DNA of 64,000 nucleotides from Sinorhizobium meliloti 4H41 (lineage in GTDB: Bacteria > Pseudomonadota > Alphaproteobacteria > Rhizobiales > Rhizobiaceae): positions 186,001 through 250,000 of the forward strand of contig NZ_AQWP01000001.1 in the NCBI RefSeq assembly GCF_000375585.1, read 5' to 3'. Below the pieces are notes generated by a model. The model was not told the DNA's origin and did not search any database. It saw nothing but the letters and a program-made list of their open reading frames with translations. The stretch's first letter is position 1, and each line of letters begins with the position of its first letter. Shown here piece after piece: positions 55,622 through 64,000 of the stretch. The translations under genes and the position numbers were made by a program.

Positions 55622-55670
55622 CCCTTCTCCCGGCTTGCGGGGAGAAGGTGGCGGCAGCCGGGTGAGGGGC
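55622..55670. repeat. Palindromic intergenic repeat, copy C, between iolE and iolB
   Basis: CCCTTCTCCCGGCTTGCGGGGAGAAGG is split by a short loop to form a hairpin, then GTGGCGGCAGCCGGGTGAGGGGC matches the tail of the other copies. It starts three bases after the iolE stop (on the minus strand) and lies within a presumed polycistronic message. Confidence 0.6.
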
Positions 55671-55672
55671 GT

Positions 55673-56572
55673 CTACGCGTCGAGCCCCGCTTCCTTCGCA
55701 AAGGCCTTCAGCGACTTCAGCCCGAGCGATTGGTACTCGAACGGATTGCGCACGGCCGAGTCCTGCTCGGCTTCGATGACCAGCCAGCCATCATAGCCGT
55801 GCTGGGCGGCGATCTTCAGAACCGGCAGGAAATCGACGCCCCCTTCCGCATCGCCCGGAACGGTAAAGACGCCGCGTCGCACACCCTCGAGGAAGGACAG
55901 GCCTTCGCTTTCGACCACCGCGCGGACCGCCGGGCGGACGTTCTTGCAATGAATGTGGCGGACGCGGTCCATATATCTCCGCGCCACGTCCGCCGGATCG
56001 GAACCACCGAACCAGGCATGGCCGGTGTCGAGCAGCAGTTTGGTCGCCGGGCCGGTGTTCCGCATCAGGAGGTCGATCTCCTCGCCGGTCTGGACGATTG
56101 TGCCCATGTGGTGGTGGTAGACCAGATCGATGCCCTGGCCGGCGCAATATTGGGCGATCGCCTCGAGGTCGGCGCCGAATTTCTCCCACTTGTCCGCCGG
56201 CAGAACCGGCTTGTCCTTCACGAGCGACTTGGAATCGTCGCCGTGAATGGCGTTCGAGGTTTCGCAGACGATCGCCACCCTGCAGCCATTATGCTTCAGA
56301 AGGTCGAGATGCGGCTGGATAGCCTTCTTCTCCGCTTCGACATCATGGGTGAGGAGGTTGGTCGAGTGCCAGCCCGAGACGAAGACGAGATCGTAACTTG
56401 AGAGCTTCTGCTTCAGCGCTTCGGGGTCGGACGGCATCTTGTGGCCCTTCTCGATGCCGTCGAAGCCGATCTTCTTGCAATCGGAGAGGCAGTCCTCGAG
56501 CGTCAGATGCGCGCCGATCGAATGGTCGTCGTCATTGCTCCAGGCGATCGGGTTGGTTCCGTAACGGATCAT
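55673..56572 (-). CDS. iolE: myo-Inosose-2 dehydratase
   Basis: 299 residues, TIM-barrel xylose-isomerase-like fold. [20 protein letters not shown] is the family start. Metal-ligand motifs include [28 protein letters not shown] (Asp, His) and [15 protein letters not shown] (Glu). It dehydrates 2-keto-myo-inositol to 3D-trihydroxycyclohexane-1,2-dione, the substrate of IolD encoded upstream in the same run. Confidence 0.96.
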   Translation of the reverse strand: MIRYGTNPIAWSNDDDHSIGAHLTLEDCLSDCKKIGFDGIEKGHKMPSDPEALKQKLSSYDLVFVSGWHSTNLLTHDVEAEKKAIQPHLDLLKHNGCRVAIVCETSNAIHGDDSKSLVKDKPVLPADKWEKFGADLEAIAQYCAGQGIDLVYHHHMGTIVQTGEEIDLLMRNTGPATKLLLDTGHAWFGGSDPADVARRYMDRVRHIHCKNVRPAVRAVVESEGLSFLEGVRRGVFTVPGDAEGGVDFLPVLKIAAQHGYDGWLVIEAEQDSAVRNPFEYQSLGLKSLKAFAKEAGLDA

Positions 56573-56655
56573 GTGTTTTGCTTTCTGCTGCGTGGTCTGT
56601 TCGGGGCAGTCGGTTCGTAGTTTCGTTTTTGGTGCGCCGAGGATGCCGCAGTGTG

Positions 56656-56750
56656 GCCCCTCATCCGCCTGCGGCATCTTCTCCCCGCGTGCGGGGAGTA
56701 AGGGACAAGCCGCGCTGTCCCCGCCCTGCGGGGAGAGGGTTAGGGGCCGC
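56656..56750. repeat. Palindromic intergenic repeat, copy D, between iolD and iolE
   Basis: Two hairpin blocks in tandem: TCTTCTCCCCGCGTGCGGGGA with GCCCCTCATCCGCC before it, and CCCGCCCTGCGGGGA-GAGGG with TTAGGGGC after it. The arms mirror each other, so the element can fold as one long stem. It fills most of the 194-base gap inside the iol operon. Confidence 0.6.
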
Positions 56751-56766
56751 CGGCCGGACGCCAGTG

Positions 56767-58620
56767 TCAACCAAACCGCTGGGCCTGGAGGGCCTTCTCG
56801 TAGCCTTCGCGGGCGGCCTTCACCTGGTCTCGGTCCGAAACCTCCGGTACCGCGACGTCCCACCAGTGCCCGCCGGCCTCCGTTGTGATCAGCGGATCGG
56901 TATCGATGACGATGACGGTCGTGCGCGCCTCGTCGGCGGTCTCCGCGAGCGCAGTTTCGAGCTCGGGGATCGAGCCGACCTTGCGGGTCACGGCGCCCAT
57001 GGCGGCGGCGTGCGCGGCGAAGTCGATCCGAGGCAGCTCCACATGATGGGTGTCCTTCAACAGATTGTTGAAGTTGGCACCGCCCGTTCCCATCTGCAGC
57101 CGGTTGATGCAACCATAGCCGGCATTGTCGAGCAGCACGACGGTGAATTTGGCGCCGAGCATGACGGAGGAGGCGATCTCCGAGTTCAGCATCATGTAGC
57201 TGCCGTCGCCCACCATGACGATCACGTCGCTATCGGGCTTGGCAAGCTTTACGCCCAGACCGCCGGCGACTTCGTAGCCCATGGTCGAAAAGCCGTATTC
57301 CATGTGATAGCCGCCCGGCTCCTCCGCCTGCCACAGCTTGTGCAGCTCGCCCGGAAGCCCCCCGGCGGCGCAGACGAGCGTCGTTTGCCTGCCGCCGCGG
57401 GCGCGCTGGACGGCGCCGATGACCTGAGCGTCGGAGGGAAGCGCGGCATTGGTGGTGGCGGTCGCTCTCTCGGCTTCAGCAAGCCACTCGGCCTTGCCCG
57501 CTTTTGCCCTCTCGGTCCAGGCTGTATCGGCCTTGTGGCTGCCGAGACCGCCGGAAATGCGGTTGAGGCCGGCCCGCGCGTCGGCAATCAGCGGCTGTCC
57601 CTGGTGCTTGCCGGCGTCGAACGCCTGGACGTTGAGGCCGATGATCTTCAGCGCCTCGTTTTTGAAGAGCGCCCAGGAACCGGTGGTGAAATCCTGCAGC
57701 CGTGAGCCGACGGCGAGCACGACATCGGCCTCTTCCGCCAATGCGTTGGAGGCGGACGTGCCGGTGACGCCGATGGAACCCATGTTCAGCGGATGCGAAT
57801 GCGGCAGAGCGGACTTGCCGGCCTGGGTCTCCATGACCGGAATGCCGTGTTTCTCGGCGAACGCAGCGAGTTCGGCGCTCGCTTCCGAGTAGAGCACGCC
57901 GCCACCGGCGATGATGATCGGCTTCTTCGCGGATCTGAGCGCCTCGATTGCCGATGCCAGCTCGTCGAGATCAGGCTCGATGCGGCGCGGAACCCAGACC
58001 TTCTCGTCGAAGAAGGATTCCGGATAGTCGTAGGCTTCCGCCTGCACGTCCTGGCAGAGCGATAGCGTCACCGGCCCGCATTCGGCAGGATCGGTCAGGA
58101 CCTGCATGGCGCGGCGGAGCGCCGGGATGATCTGCTCGGGCCGGGTGATGCGATCGAAATACCGCGAGACGGGCTTGAAGCAGTCATTCGCCGAGATCGT
58201 GCCGTCCCCGAAACTCTCCACCTGCTGCAGCACCGGATCGGGCCTGCGGTTGGCGAAGACGTCGCCGGGAAGGAGGAGAACCGGCAGTCGATTGACATGC
58301 GCCAGCGCGGCCGAGGTCACCATGTTGAGCGCGCCCGGGCCGATCGAGGTGGTGCAGGCCATGAAGCGGCGGCGGAAGCTCGCCTTGGCGAAGGCGATCG
58401 CCGCATTCGCCATGCCCTGTTCGTTCTGGGCGCGGTAGGTCGGGAGCGTTTCGCGAACGCCGTAAAGCGCTTCGCCGACGCCGGCGACATTGCCATGGCC
58501 GAAGATGGCGAAGACGCCGCCGAAGATCGGCACCCGCTCGCCGTCGATGATCGTCATCTGCCGGGTCAGGAACCGCGCCACGGCCTGTGCCATGGTCAGA
58601 CGCACGGTTTTCTGGCTCAT
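56767..58620 (-). CDS. iolD: 3D-(3,5/4)-trihydroxycyclohexane-1,2-dione acylhydrolase
   Basis: 617 residues of a thiamine-diphosphate enzyme. The Pyr domain opens with [20 protein letters not shown] and holds the [15 protein letters not shown] catalytic Glu region; the central domain has [16 protein letters not shown]; the PP domain has the ThDP motif [12 protein letters not shown] through [12 protein letters not shown]. It opens the trione ring to 5-deoxyglucuronate. ATG 58620 begins the homologous stretch [12 protein letters not shown]. Confidence 0.96.
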   Translation of the reverse strand: MSQKTVRLTMAQAVARFLTRQMTIIDGERVPIFGGVFAIFGHGNVAGVGEALYGVRETLPTYRAQNEQGMANAAIAFAKASFRRRFMACTTSIGPGALNMVTSAALAHVNRLPVLLLPGDVFANRRPDPVLQQVESFGDGTISANDCFKPVSRYFDRITRPEQIIPALRRAMQVLTDPAECGPVTLSLCQDVQAEAYDYPESFFDEKVWVPRRIEPDLDELASAIEALRSAKKPIIIAGGGVLYSEASAELAAFAEKHGIPVMETQAGKSALPHSHPLNMGSIGVTGTSASNALAEEADVVLAVGSRLQDFTTGSWALFKNEALKIIGLNVQAFDAGKHQGQPLIADARAGLNRISGGLGSHKADTAWTERAKAGKAEWLAEAERATATTNAALPSDAQVIGAVQRARGGRQTTLVCAAGGLPGELHKLWQAEEPGGYHMEYGFSTMGYEVAGGLGVKLAKPDSDVIVMVGDGSYMMLNSEIASSVMLGAKFTVVLLDNAGYGCINRLQMGTGGANFNNLLKDTHHVELPRIDFAAHAAAMGAVTRKVGSIPELETALAETADEARTTVIVIDTDPLITTEAGGHWWDVAVPEVSDRDQVKAAREGYEKALQAQRFG

Positions 58621-58669
58621 TTGTTTCCTCCTCGCGGCCGCATCCTCGCGCCGCCTTTTTATTTGGCCG

Positions 58670-60622
58670 CTACGCCGCCTTGGTCTCACCCAATTGCAGC
58701 CAGAGATCGACGAGCGCCTTGAACTTCGCCGCCATGTCGGAGACTGCCTGCTCGTCGGTCATCCTGCCGGAGAGCCAGGCCTTGGCGGCGTCGGCGAAGA
58801 TCGTCCGGCCGACGGCAAATCCCTTGACCGTCTTCGACATTCTGGCGGCGGCGAAACCGCCTTTCAACACCTCATAGGGTGCTTCCAGGCCGAGGAGCAC
58901 CACGCCCCGGCAAAGCGGATCGCGCGCCTCGATCACGGCGTCGATCGCAGCCCAGGCGGCGCGGCTCGCTTGCGGCTCGAGCTTCCACCAGTCCGGCTTC
59001 AAGCCGGCATCATAGAGCTCCTCCAGCGCCCGCGGAATGGTCCGGTCGTCGAGTGTCCCGTGCTTGCCGGCGATGATCTCGATCAGGATCTCGCGCCCGA
59101 CCTTGCGCGCCGCCTCGAAGGCCGAACGCAACTTTGCGACCTGAGCGGCCTTGAGTTCGGCCGGATCGTCGGGATGGTAGAAGGAAAGCACCTTGATGCA
59201 GTGGTCGACCGGCCAGTCGACGAGGCGGCTGCCGAGGTCCTGGCTGAATTCGAAGGTAAGCGGCCGTGATCCTGGAAGCTCGATCGGCTTGCCGATCCAG
59301 AAGTCGCGATGGGCGCCGGCGGCATAGAGCGCATCGCGGCCGTATTTGTCGTCGATCAGCATGCCGAAGCCGGAGCGGCCTTGAGCCACCTCTGCCGCAG
59401 CCCTGACGGCAAGCACCTTGAAGGCCGGGATGCGCGAGAGCAGTTCCGGATTTCCCTCGGCAATGTCCTCGAGCTGACTGCGATGGTCGACGGCGAGCGC
59501 CATCAGGAGCGGGATGTCGCGCCGGCGCGTCGTCGCCCAGTGCACGTGGTTGATCGCCTCGTCCTTGCGCAGCGCCTTCTCCTTGCTGCCGTGCTCGAGG
59601 AAATATCGCAGTTCGGTCCAGGTCGGGATTTCCGGCGCGCAGAGCAGGCGCGAGACCGCGAAGGCGCCGCAGGCATTGGCCCAGGTAGCGGACGTCGCGT
59701 GCGGCTCGCCGGTGAGCCAGCCGCGCAGAAAGCCTGACATGAAAGCGTCGCCGGCGCCGAGAACGTTATAGACTTCGATTGGAAAACCCTTGCCGACGAT
59801 ACCGTCTTCGAGATCGTCCGAGATCGGTCCATCATAGACGATGCAGCCCATCGGTCCACGTTTGAGCACGATCGTGGCTTCGGAGAGGGAGCGGATGGTC
59901 TTGAGTGCCGCGAGGAGGTCGCTTTCGCCCGATGCGATCAGCACCTCTTCCTCGGTGCCGACAATCAGGTCGCAATCGCCGAGCACGGTCTTCAGATGCG
60001 CCGAAACGCGGTCCGAGGCGATGTAGCGGCTCTCGCCCGCATCGTGACCCGCAAGACCCCATAGATTAGGGCGGTAATCGATGTCGAAGACGATCCTGGC
60101 GCCGCTTTCCTTGGCGATCCTCATCGCCTTGCGCTGGGCGGCGTCCGCATTCGGTTTGGCAAAATGCGTGCCGGTGACGAGGACCGCGCGCGCGGAACCG
60201 ATGAAATCTTCCGAAATATCGTCCTCGCAAAGCGCGTTGTCGGCGCAATTGTCGCGATAGAAAAGGAGCGGGAAGGATTTGTCGTTCTCGACGGAGAGGA
60301 TCGCAAGTGCGGTCAGCCGCTCCGGGTCGGTGACGATGCCGCGCGTCTCCACGCCTTCGCGCTGAAGCTGCTCACGGATGAAGCGGCCCATCTGTTCGTC
60401 GCCGACGCGCGTCAGGAGCGCCGATTTCAGGCCGAGGCGCGCTGTGCCCACGGAAATGTTGCAGGGGCAGCCGCCGACGGATTTGGCGAAGCTCGCCACG
60501 TCTTCGAGCCGCGTGCCGATCTGCTGTCCGTAGAGGTCGACCGAAGCTCTGCCGATCGTGATGAGGTCGAGGGGCTTGGCACCCGCACCTGATGGAACTT
60601 GGGCCGACGAAATCTGGCTCAC
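58670..60622 (-). CDS. iolC: IolC: 5-dehydro-2-deoxygluconokinase fused to DUF2090 aldolase-like domain
   Basis: 650 residues. The N-terminal PfkB kinase (about 15-330) starts PLDLITIGRASVDLYGQQIG and has the anion hole/catalytic Asp in NVLGAGDAFMSGFLRGW. The C-terminal half (about 345-640) is the DUF2090 domain of Rhizobium-type IolC (LMALAVDHRSQLEDI, FGMLIDDKYGRDAL, ILIEIIAGKHGT), an aldolase-like TIM barrel that may do the IolJ step. The fusion is normal for this order and not a local rearrangement. First gene of iolC-D-E-B, with a putative IolR box upstream. Confidence 0.96.
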   Translation of the reverse strand: MSQISSAQVPSGAGAKPLDLITIGRASVDLYGQQIGTRLEDVASFAKSVGGCPCNISVGTARLGLKSALLTRVGDEQMGRFIREQLQREGVETRGIVTDPERLTALAILSVENDKSFPLLFYRDNCADNALCEDDISEDFIGSARAVLVTGTHFAKPNADAAQRKAMRIAKESGARIVFDIDYRPNLWGLAGHDAGESRYIASDRVSAHLKTVLGDCDLIVGTEEEVLIASGESDLLAALKTIRSLSEATIVLKRGPMGCIVYDGPISDDLEDGIVGKGFPIEVYNVLGAGDAFMSGFLRGWLTGEPHATSATWANACGAFAVSRLLCAPEIPTWTELRYFLEHGSKEKALRKDEAINHVHWATTRRRDIPLLMALAVDHRSQLEDIAEGNPELLSRIPAFKVLAVRAAAEVAQGRSGFGMLIDDKYGRDALYAAGAHRDFWIGKPIELPGSRPLTFEFSQDLGSRLVDWPVDHCIKVLSFYHPDDPAELKAAQVAKLRSAFEAARKVGREILIEIIAGKHGTLDDRTIPRALEELYDAGLKPDWWKLEPQASRAAWAAIDAVIEARDPLCRGVVLLGLEAPYEVLKGGFAAARMSKTVKGFAVGRTIFADAAKAWLSGRMTDEQAVSDMAAKFKALVDLWLQLGETKAA

Positions 60623-60719
60623 TGCTTCCTCCCTGCGGACGCCGGACCGGCGCCGACAACTATGTCTATGCCATGGGTGACGAGCATATGAAACATAAAT
60701 TCCGTTGTTTCGTCAATAT

Positions 60720-60733
60720 GGAATTTCCGTTCT
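60720..60733 (-). promoter_or_regulatory. Putative IolR box upstream of iolC
   Basis: GGAA (60720-60723), six bases, TTCT (60730-60733): one mismatch to GGAA-N6-TTCC. It lies about 100 bases before the iolC start. The preceding GTCAATATGGAAT also occurs before the oxidoreductase gene at 63068. Confidence 0.6.
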
Positions 60734-60741
60734 ATATTGCC

Positions 60742-61596
60742 TCACTCGCCCTCGGCGAGGCGGCGCCGTTTCTCGGCGATTGCGACGGTCAGCGCCATGG
60801 CGAAGGCCATGCTGGCGGAGAGCGAACGGAAGCCGGCATGATCGGCCTCGACCAGTTCGAACCAGACCCTGGAGGATTCGGCGAGCGGCGAGAAGGCGGA
60901 GTCGGTCAGCGAGACAACGGGTACCTTGCGGTTGGCGAGCAAGCGCGCCTGGCTGGCGCTTTCCGACGCGTAGGGCGAGAAGCTGACGGCAAAGGCGGCA
61001 TCCTCCTTCGTCGCCATGGCCAACATGTCCTCGTCGATCCCGGCGGCCGTTCCGACATGCTGATATTTCACCTTCAGCTTGCCGAACGCATAGGCCATGT
61101 AGCTGGAGATCGGATAGGAGCGCCGCTTGGCGATGAGATAGATCGTGTTCGCCTTGGCGAGAATGCCGACGGCGCGCTCGAATGCCTCGGGATCGACCGA
61201 GGTGGCGATGTTGTCGAGCGAGCGATGGGCGGCCGCAACGAAGCCGTTGAAGATCGATCCGCTTTCGAGCTTGCTGTGATCGTTCTGGCGCAGCGCCTTC
61301 AGTCGTTCCTCGTAGCCGGGCGTGCGCTCCCGCAGGCGTGCGCGAAAAATCTGCTGCAGGCTCGAAAAGCCTTCGAAGCCGAAGTGCTGGGCGAAGCGCA
61401 CGAGAGTCGAGGGCTGGACGTCGGCCGAAGTCGCAATACTCGCCGCCGTCCCGAAGGCGATCTCGTCCGGATTGTCGAGCGAGTAGGCCGCCACCTGTTT
61501 CAGCCGTTTCGGCAGCTGCGCCTTGCGCTCGAGGATAACCGCCTTCAGCGTTTCGAAATCCTGCGGGACATCGGCAATCGTTTCAGGCGTGGGCAT
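60742..61596 (-). CDS. iolR: RpiR/MurR family regulator of inositol catabolism
   Basis: 284 residues. The N-terminal RpiR HTH (IAFGTAASIATSADVQPSTLVRFAQHFGFEGFS spans recognition helix residues) is followed by a SIS sugar-phosphate isomerase domain (TIYLIAKRRSYPISSYMAYA, FAVSFSPYASESASQARLLANRKVPVVSLTDSAFSPLA holds the ligand loop). In S. meliloti an RpiR-type IolR represses inositol genes. Its gene is next to iolC in the same orientation and has a box-like site upstream. Confidence 0.94.
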   Translation of the reverse strand: MPTPETIADVPQDFETLKAVILERKAQLPKRLKQVAAYSLDNPDEIAFGTAASIATSADVQPSTLVRFAQHFGFEGFSSLQQIFRARLRERTPGYEERLKALRQNDHSKLESGSIFNGFVAAAHRSLDNIATSVDPEAFERAVGILAKANTIYLIAKRRSYPISSYMAYAFGKLKVKYQHVGTAAGIDEDMLAMATKEDAAFAVSFSPYASESASQARLLANRKVPVVSLTDSAFSPLAESSRVWFELVEADHAGFRSLSASMAFAMALTVAIAEKRRRLAEGE

Positions 61597-61660
61597 CGTT
61601 CGGGCCTCCGGCTCGCTCTCGTCGTTTGCCTCAGTTTAATCGACTATCCATTGCAGCGAT

Positions 61661-61674
61661 AGAATGGACGTTCC
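61661..61674 (-). promoter_or_regulatory. Putative IolR box upstream of iolR
   Basis: AGAA (61661-61664), six bases, TTCC (61671-61674): one mismatch to GGAA-N6-TTCC, 65 bases upstream of the iolR start. The overlapping AATGGA-CGT-TCCATT (61663-61677) is a perfect inverted repeat. Suggests autoregulation. Confidence 0.55.
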
Positions 61675-61730
61675 ATTTTGGTTCCTTATCCAGCGGGAAG
61701 TATGCATGCCCGCATCGCCTCAGGCTTGCC

Positions 61731-61845
61731 TCCCACAGGCGGGGCGAAGGAAACTCGCGGCGCTACCTTCGCCGACATGACCGCCGGCCAACCATCGGGC
61801 ACGTCCCCTCTCTCCGCGCGCGGGGAGAGGGTTAGGGTGAGGGGC
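61731..61845. repeat. Palindromic intergenic repeat, copy E
   Basis: Core CCCTCTCTCCGCGCGCGGGG-AGAGGG (61805-61830), with GTTAGGGTGAGGGGC after it and CCCACAGGCGGGGCGAAGG near the left edge. It lies between the iolR promoter and the end of the oxidoreductase gene. Confidence 0.55.
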
Positions 61846-61873
61846 AAGGACAACGGCGAGTCGGACGCCGAGA

Positions 61874-63004
61874 TCAGCCAATCTCCACCCAATCGTTCGT
61901 CCTTGCGGAGTGATAGGTTGCGGAAAGGACCTTCTGGACTTCGTAGCCCTCGCGGAAATCGGTCGAGGTCTTACCGCCCTTGGCGATCGCTTCCAGGAAC
62001 TCGTTGGCCTCGATCGCCTTCAGCTCGTTGAAGCCGATCTGGTGGCCCGGTGCCACGCAGAAGGCTCCGTAGGGCGGATGCTCCGGTCCCGCCCAGATCG
62101 TCCGGAAGCCGCGGCTCCTGATGTCGCCGCCGGCGGAGTAGACCCTGATCTCGTTCAGCCGCTCCTGGGTGAAGACGATGCTTCCCTTGGAGCCGTAAAT
62201 CTCGAAATCGTGCTGCATCTTGCGGCCGGTCGCGATCCAGCTCGCTTCGAAGCTTCCGCTCGCGCCGCTCTCGAAACGGACGAAGGCCCTCGTGACGTCG
62301 TCGACCTCGACCGTCCGGGTCTCTGTGGCGCCGCGCGTGACAGGGCGCTGCGGAACGTGGATGACGGTCTCTGCCAGTACGGACCGGATCGGCCCGACGA
62401 GATGGCGCATGCAGGCGATCATGTGGCTGCCGATGTCGGCGAGCGCACCGCCGCCGCTGCGCGGGTCCAGCCGCCAACCCCACGGAACGCTCTCATCAGC
62501 CATGAAATCTTCTGCATGAATGCCGCGAAACGACCGTATTTCGCCGATCTCGCCGCTTTCGATGATGTCCCTGGCGAGAAAAATGAGCGGGTTCTTGAGA
62601 TAGTTGAAGCCGACCTGAGTGACGACGCCGGCCTTTTGCGCGGCGGCGACCATTTCGGCGCAGTCGGCGACCGTCGGCGCCAGCGGCTTTTCGCAATAGA
62701 CGTGCTTGCCGTGGGCAATCGCAGCGAGCGCCATTTCCTTGTGCAGGAGGTTCGGCGTGGTGATGTCGATGATGTCGATCTCGGGATCGGTCAGAAGTTC
62801 GCGCCAGTCGGCCGTCGCCTTGCGGAAGCCGAGTTGCCCGCGGGCCGCCTCCGCTCCCTCCTGCGTCACGTCCGCGACGGATACGAGATCGAGCTCGAAG
62901 GGCAGGCCGAAGACTCGTGCCGCAATCGTGAACCCAAGGGCATGCGCCTTGCCCATGAAGCCCGTCCCGATCAGGCCAATGCCCAGCCTGCGCTTGCCGC
63001 TCAT
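61874..63004 (-). CDS. Gfo/Idh/MocA oxidoreductase, inositol-dehydrogenase-like
   Basis: 376 residues. Rossmann start LGIGLIGTGFMGKAHALGF, catalytic CEKPLAPTVADC, substrate-binding GGGALADIGSHMIACMRHL with Asp and His retained. An IolR-like box 72 bases upstream and the position next to iolR and iolC place it in the inositol regulon, so it probably oxidises an inositol isomer such as scyllo-inositol. A comparable S. meliloti gene has been called iolY1; I leave the symbol empty because I cannot confirm the orthologue. Confidence 0.92.
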   Translation of the reverse strand: MSGKRRLGIGLIGTGFMGKAHALGFTIAARVFGLPFELDLVSVADVTQEGAEAARGQLGFRKATADWRELLTDPEIDIIDITTPNLLHKEMALAAIAHGKHVYCEKPLAPTVADCAEMVAAAQKAGVVTQVGFNYLKNPLIFLARDIIESGEIGEIRSFRGIHAEDFMADESVPWGWRLDPRSGGGALADIGSHMIACMRHLVGPIRSVLAETVIHVPQRPVTRGATETRTVEVDDVTRAFVRFESGASGSFEASWIATGRKMQHDFEIYGSKGSIVFTQERLNEIRVYSAGGDIRSRGFRTIWAGPEHPPYGAFCVAPGHQIGFNELKAIEANEFLEAIAKGGKTSTDFREGYEVQKVLSATYHSARTNDWVEIG

Positions 63005-63075
63005 CTCGTTTCTCCCGGGCCAAGCCCTGTCTGTGCTCGGCGAAATGAAATGAAATGCGCGCGAATTGTCAATAT

Positions 63076-63089
63076 GGAATATTTGTTCG
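63076..63089 (-). promoter_or_regulatory. Putative IolR box upstream of the oxidoreductase gene
   Basis: GGAA (63076-63079), six bases, TTCG (63086-63089): one mismatch to GGAA-N6-TTCC, about 72 bases before the start at 63004. Shares GTCAATATGGAAT with the iolC upstream region. Confidence 0.6.
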
Positions 63090-63255
63090 AAAATCCGGTC
63101 CCGCGTGCCTGATGGAACAGGGCGTGTCCGCCCGGTCCGCTATGCTTGGGGCAGAATGTGTTAACGCATTTTTACCATGTTGCGTTGAAACATCACTGGT
63201 GACGGTGGTGGACGAATCGCTTTCATATGGCGGGGCGAAATCGGAGTGATCGAGC

Positions 63256-64000
63256 ATGTGCCGTTGGGCAGCCTATCGCGGAGAGCCGCTTTATCTCGAA
63301 GAACTCGTGACGTCGCCCAAGCATTCCCTGATCGAGCAATCCCATTGCGCCGTCAGGGCGAAAACGGCGACCAATGGCGACGGCTTCGGAATAGCGTGGT
63401 ACGGCGACCGTCCTGAGCCGGGCCGCTACCGGGACATCCTGCCCGCCTGGTCGGATTGCAATCTCAAGAGCATTGCGAGGCAGATTCGCTCGCCGCTGTT
63501 CCTCGCCCATGTTCGCGCGGCCACCGGCGGCGGCACGCGCCGCGACAATTGCCATCCCTTCGTCTTCGGCCGCTGGTCCTTCATGCATAATGGACAGATC
63601 GGCGATTTCGAGCATTTGCGGCGGCCGATGGAGACCATGCTCGACAACGAGCTCTATTCGGCGCGCAGCGGCACGACGGATTCGGAGCTGCTCTTCCTGC
63701 TTGCCCTGCAGTTCGGTCTCGACCGTGATCCCCTCGGTGCCGTTGCCGAGGCGCTCGCCTTCGTCGAGCGGCTTGCCGAACGCCTGGGACGCCCGGCACT
63801 CGTGCGCTTCACGGCGGCCTTCTCCGACGGCCGCGATCTTTATGCGGTCCGCTATGCCACGGATTGGAAAGCTCCCACGCTCTATGCAGGCCCGATGGGG
63901 TCGAGCGGCGGCTATTGCCTCGTCTCCGAGCCGCTCAATGACGATGACAGCGCCTGGGTGGAGGTTCCGGACGGATCCGCGATCATCGTCGGTGAAAACG
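63256..64000 (+). CDS. Class II glutamine amidotransferase (YafJ-like), 3' end cut by window
   Basis: 248 residues are visible, running off the end of the window. Cys2 follows the initiator Met (MCRWAAYRGEPLYLEELV), the N-terminal nucleophile of class II amidotransferases. The family signatures TNGDGFGIAWYGD, HVRAATGGGTRRDNCHPF and SFMHNGQIGDF follow. These Ntn-hydrolase proteins hydrolyse glutamine, but YafJ members have no defined acceptor domain. Divergent from the oxidoreductase gene across 251 bases. Confidence 0.93.
   Translation, partial: MCRWAAYRGEPLYLEELVTSPKHSLIEQSHCAVRAKTATNGDGFGIAWYGDRPEPGRYRDILPAWSDCNLKSIARQIRSPLFLAHVRAATGGGTRRDNCHPFVFGRWSFMHNGQIGDFEHLRRPMETMLDNELYSARSGTTDSELLFLLALQFGLDRDPLGAVAEALAFVERLAERLGRPALVRFTAAFSDGRDLYAVRYATDWKAPTLYAGPMGSSGGYCLVSEPLNDDDSAWVEVPDGSAIIVGEN

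Noticed and set aside
58670-60622. iolC fusion as a novel two-domain enzyme
   Set aside because: The kinase plus DUF2090 arrangement is the normal form of IolC in Rhizobiales.

Overview
The window is GC-rich, densely packed alphaproteobacterial chromosome and most resembles Sinorhizobium/Ensifer (S. meliloti or S. medicae type). The pointers are the rhizobial inositol locus (a Gfo/Idh/MocA oxidoreductase, iolR, then iolC-iolD-iolE-iolB with a fused iolC), a PmtA-type phospholipid N-methyltransferase, TspO, a GTTC-N7-GTTC type SOS box, and rhizobial mosaic/palindromic intergenic repeats. No rRNA, tRNA, CRISPR array, intact IS element or prophage was found. The assignment is inferred from gene content, not from a database comparison.

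Layout. 1-15.4 kb: housekeeping and accessory metabolism (DUF892 protein, SDR, aldo/keto reductase, Gfo/Idh oxidoreductase, xseA, M29 aminopeptidase, GST, YbaK, ArsC-like protein, aromatic aminotransferase, aspartoacylase-like hydrolase). Three regulator/target pairs face each other across palindromic operators: an MmyB-like XRE regulator with a membrane protein, a MarR with an EamA exporter, and a MarR with a GST. 15.4-17.35 kb: an accessory patch at the 3' end of guaA with a Pol-beta-type nucleotidyltransferase, a VapBC toxin-antitoxin pair and a truncated DUF5131 (phage Gp37-like) gene. The last 13 bases of guaA before its stop-proximal end are repeated exactly 1.26 kb away, so this looks like the relic of an island at the guaA attachment site. 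17.3-34 kb: guaA, a nucleosidase/thioesterase pair, tspO, the periplasmic imelysin/di-haem cytochrome/DUF1513 iron-related cluster with corA lying inside it, rsmB, an RlpA-like protein, queG, a GST and uppP.

34-50.8 kb: an NDUFA9-like protein, a pyrF/phosphatase/pmtA run, a decayed brnT with an intact HTH antitoxin, a composite repeat, dnaN, rsmI-yraN-gshB, a putatively SOS-controlled comM/yifB, cysK, two LysE exporters, an EamA exporter with an AsnC/Lrp regulator, dut and prfC. 50.8-54.7 kb: an EamA exporter with an AraC regulator, an XRE regulator, an epimerase and a GFA protein. 54.75-63 kb: the inositol catabolic locus. IolC, IolD, IolE and IolB convert inositol-derived intermediates towards malonate semialdehyde and acetyl-CoA. 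Three near-matches to GGAA-N6-TTCC sit before iolC, iolR and the oxidoreductase gene, consistent with one IolR regulon. The window ends inside a class II glutamine amidotransferase gene.

The most interesting items are the guaA mini-island with its att-like repeat, the G-run frameshift in brnT beneath an intact promoter/operator, the SOS box before comM, and palindromic repeats placed between genes of the iol operon. I found no clearly new multi-gene defence or biosynthetic system.
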